A stretch of DNA of 7,942 nucleotides from Betaproteobacteria bacterium (GTDB lineage Bacteria > Pseudomonadota > Gammaproteobacteria > Burkholderiales > SG8-41). Made by a program: the position numbers and the translations under genes. The stretch is taken from contig JACOVL010000019.1 in the NCBI GenBank assembly GCA_016177355.1, forward strand, positions 1 to 7,942, in the 5' to 3' direction. Positions 6,576 through 7,942 of this stretch are shown one piece after another; the first letter of the stretch is position 1; each line of letters opens with the position of its first letter. The notes below the pieces were generated by a model. That model did not search any database. It had not been told where the DNA came from and saw only the letters and a program-made list of their open reading frames with translations.

Positions 6576-7028
6576 TCAATCCCACCAGAAAAGGCGATAC
6601 GGCAGGCCGAGCCCGTAGATGAAGACGGCCCACGCGAACAGGATCATGACCGTAGCCAGGATGATGACTTCCTTGATCTTGAACTCATGGCCGGCGAGCG
6701 CGGACACGAAGAACAACACCACCAGCGACGGGATCAACCCCACGCGGTCCATCAGCCAGCCGAACACCCAGAGCGACACCGTAATGAACGCCAGCGCCTT
6801 CCAGCCCCAGACGCCCTCCACTTGCTCGGCCGCGCGCAGGCCGCGCCAGCCGACGTAAACGCCGAACACGATGAGGATGCCGGCGAGCACCCGCGGGAAA
6901 TACCCGGGCCCCATGCGCAGCGCGCTGCCGAACGGGTAGTCCAGCGCCATGAAGAACGCGATGGCGCCGATGCCTATCATCAGCAGGCCGGCCAGAAAAT
7001 CCTTGTTATCCCATAACTGGACCTTCAT
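6576..7028 (-). CDS. tctB: Tripartite tricarboxylate transporter small permease TctB
   Basis: The product is 150 aa, the normal TctB size. The N-terminus has the family pattern: a short soluble start with DFLAG (10-14), a Gly-rich first helix to about 30, then DYPFGSALRMGPGYFPRVLA (30-49), the most conserved part of TctB. Further membrane segments lie at about 48-62, 78-95, 98-113 and 120-145. TctB is the small membrane partner of TctA. The start is fixed by a strong AGGAGG four bases before the ATG (7033-7038 on the plus strand). The TGA stop is two bases from the tctA ATG, so the two are co-translated. No tctC precedes it; the upstream 413 bp have no recognisable gene. Confidence 0.95.
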   Translation of the reverse strand: MKVQLWDNKDFLAGLLMIGIGAIAFFMALDYPFGSALRMGPGYFPRVLAGILIVFGVYVGWRGLRAAEQVEGVWGWKALAFITVSLWVFGWLMDRVGLIPSLVVLFFVSALAGHEFKIKEVIILATVMILFAWAVFIYGLGLPYRLFWWD

Positions 7029-7032
7029 CTAC

Positions 7033-7038
7033 CCTCCT
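7033..7038 (-). promoter_or_regulatory. Strong Shine-Dalgarno of tctB
   Basis: The minus strand reads AAAGGAGGGTAG directly before the tctB ATG, with a perfect AGGAGG four bases away. It is by far the best ribosome-binding site in the window and fixes the tctB start. It contrasts with the SD-less starts of dctQ and the crotonase gene. Confidence 0.85.
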
Positions 7039-7245
7039 TTTCCTCGACGGCGGCCGGGACCGGTCGGCTCGCCCAGACACAGCAGCCCCGCGGGTGCAGA
7101 ACGGGGCACGAACCGTGGAAAAATACCCTTCACACTGTATAAGGGGGGTCGTTATCCGCATTTTTTTGCCCCTTACACCCTGCCTCCAGCGGATTGCGCC
7201 AGGCGCCCGTGACAAGGATGCCGGCGTCGGTCCACTATGTGCGAT

Positions 7246-7262
7246 GCGGATTCTAGCGGATT
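7246..7262. repeat. GCGGATT direct repeat, 10-bp period, over the tct -10 region
   Basis: GCGGATT occurs at 7246-7252 and 7256-7262, a period of 10 bp, with a third copy at 7189-7195 inside the predicted leader. On the minus strand the units read AATCCGC and lie over and next to the TAGAAT -10 box. Placement over a promoter suggests an operator, but short GC-rich repeats arise easily by chance. Confidence 0.4.
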
Positions 7263-7278
7263 TATCGGGGGATATCGA
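7250..7278 (-). promoter_or_regulatory. Candidate sigma-70 promoter of tctBA
   Basis: On the minus strand TCGATA (7278-7273, 4/6 match to TTGACA) is followed after exactly 17 bp by TAGAAT (7255-7250, 5/6 match to TATAAT). The predicted start is near 7243, giving a leader of about 215 nt before tctB. It is the best-spaced promoter-like pair I could find upstream of tctB. The GCGGATT repeats overlap its -10 box. Confidence 0.45.
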
Positions 7279-7297
7279 GAGTTTTGGCTACCATAGT

Positions 7298-7315
7298 CGT
7301 AAGCGTACCGTAAGC
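7298..7315. promoter_or_regulatory. Tandem direct repeat, 11-bp period: candidate activator site upstream of tctBA
   Basis: CGTAAGC occurs at 7298-7304 and again at 7309-7315, a period of 11 bp (one helical turn). On the minus strand this is GCTTACG-N4-GCTTACG, lying 19 bp upstream of the candidate -35 and centred about 64 bp upstream of the predicted transcription start. OmpR/PhoB-type response regulators, the family of the tct regulator TctD, bind tandem direct repeats with this spacing. The assignment to such a regulator is inference. Confidence 0.4.
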
Positions 7316-7441
7316 ATAAGTCCCTGTTACCGGTGGCTTTCTGGATGGCGGGGCGGGGAGAAACCGCCGCGGTGGCTGGTGACGGGGGTGCCGGAAAAGC
7401 GGGTCGCGGCGCGCCGGACGGATGCCCGATGATTGTGCATG

Positions 7442-7942
7442 TCACGATGCCGCCGCGGCGCGAGCGAGGCGATCGTTGATCGCAACCCACTCGGGCGCCT
7501 GCGGCGGCCGCTCCACCAGTATCGCGTCGCAGCCCGCTTCGTCCAGCGCGCGCAAATTAGAATATAAATCATGGGCATAATGTGCCGCTTCGCGCGGCAC
7601 GACGATCCAGATGACGCCGGGATCGAGCGGTCGCCTCGCGGACAGCGCGAGCGCCGCCACCTTCCGGCCCTGCTGCGTGAGCGATTTCGCCAGCTCGGTC
7701 AACAGATCGCCATCTTCCACCAGCGTGAGCGGCGTGCGCGGCGCGTAGTGGATGGCGAGCGTGCCGGGCGCGCGCGGCGCTCCCGCTTCCGCCGCCGCGA
7801 GCGGAACACCGAGGACGGCGGCGATTTGTTCCGCCGTGATCCAGCCGGGGCGCAACAGCCGAGGCGCAGCGCCCGACAGGTCCACGATGGTGGATTCGAT
7901 GCCGACTTCCGCCGCGCCGCCGTCGAGCACGCACGGCACGGC
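7442..7942 (-). CDS. sua5: Threonylcarbamoyl-AMP synthase Sua5, C-terminal half (5' truncated by window)
   Basis: Here 166 residues of a frame enter from the right edge and stop at TGA 7444-7442. The visible part starts near the end of the YrdC-like catalytic domain, with VLDGG followed by VGIESTIVDLSG and RLLRPGWIT. Next comes the linker motif APGTLAIHYAPRTPL, which is the family's PG-x4-HYAP signature, and then the small Rossmann-like Sua5 domain ending in LDEAGCDAILVERPP and EWVAINDRLARAA. Sua5 makes threonylcarbamoyl-AMP from Thr, bicarbonate and ATP for t6A37 modification of tRNAs. The extra C-terminal domain separates it from the shorter TsaC. The first visible residues are internal; the GTG at 7939 is a Val codon, not a start. 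No link to the tct genes is evident; the promoter lies outside the window. Confidence 0.93.
   Translation of the reverse strand, partial: AVPCVLDGGAAEVGIESTIVDLSGAAPRLLRPGWITAEQIAAVLGVPLAAAEAGAPRAPGTLAIHYAPRTPLTLVEDGDLLTELAKSLTQQGRKVAALALSARRPLDPGVIWIVVPREAAHYAHDLYSNLRALDEAGCDAILVERPPQAPEWVAINDRLARAAAAS

Larger units (their letters stand above)
7029..7441. other. Gene-free control region between sua5 and tctB
   Basis: No frame here gives a recognisable protein on either strand, and I see no tRNA or rRNA. It holds the candidate tct promoter, tandem direct repeats upstream of it, and a leader of about 215 nt. The leader has GC hairpins: 7085-7090 with 7102-7107, and 7141-7146 with 7169-7174. 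A 51-codon minus-strand frame (7161-7006) starts at an ATG after AAGGGG and overlaps the tctB start; it looks like nothing known and is not called as a gene. The part next to sua5 (about 7340-7430) is GC-rich with short palindromes such as CGGCGCGCCG, but I see no clean terminator for sua5. Confidence 0.6.

Noticed and set aside
6574..6633. Upstream start for tctA at 6633
   Set aside because: It would overlap tctB by about 60 bp and add MGRLHLRARPAV, which is not membrane-like; ATG 6573 with GGTGGG upstream fits family N-termini.
7094..7432. 112-codon + strand frame in the sua5-tctB gap
   Set aside because: No recognisable domain, no good ribosome-binding site, mixed composition, and it runs through the candidate tct promoter on the other strand.
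7381..7441. Terminator for sua5
   Set aside because: Short GC palindromes such as CGGCGCGCCG are present, with a TTTT nearby, but no stem is directly followed by the T-run.
1..7942. CRISPR array, insertion sequence, tRNA or defence genes
   Set aside because: Searched by eye on both strands. The only repeats are short heptamers and promoter-region direct repeats; no transposase, no cloverleaf, no repeat-spacer pattern.

Overview
The window comes from a GC-rich proteobacterium. The gene content (TRAP and Tct carboxylate carriers, a Kup potassium transporter, a two-domain Sua5) and the codon bias toward G/C at third positions fit a betaproteobacterium such as a Burkholderiales relative. That placement is inference from style, not from a marker gene.

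Layout. On the + strand from the left edge: the last 55 codons of a TRAP substrate-binding protein (dctP), a 101-bp structured spacer, dctQ, dctM (its start overlaps the dctQ stop by one base), an 80-bp structured spacer, and a crotonase-family gene. These four genes may form one transcript. On the - strand, reading leftwards from the right edge: the C-terminal half of sua5, a 413-bp gene-free region with a candidate promoter and tandem direct repeats, tctB and tctA two bases apart, a clear intrinsic terminator, an AT-rich stretch with a weak candidate promoter, and kup. kup converges on the crotonase gene with only 14 bp between them and no terminator visible there.

Function. Two unrelated families of binding-protein-dependent carboxylate importers lie within 7 kb. 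The TRAP system is complete as far as visible (P, Q, M). The Tct system has only its membrane parts, with no tctC in the window. The crotonase may act on a CoA ester derived from the TRAP substrate, but nothing in the sequence fixes the substrate. Kup (K+ uptake) and Sua5 (tRNA t6A synthesis) are housekeeping neighbours with no evident link to the carriers.

Most notable: (1) two spacers built from 7-bp-periodic units in inverted orientation, one after dctP and one after dctM, each ending just before a start codon with no Shine-Dalgarno; (2) a crotonase that keeps the first catalytic Glu but has Val at the second; (3) a tctBA control region with an 11-bp-period direct repeat upstream of a candidate promoter and a 10-bp-period repeat over its -10 box. 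I saw no convincing new multi-gene system, CRISPR array, insertion sequence, tRNA or rRNA.
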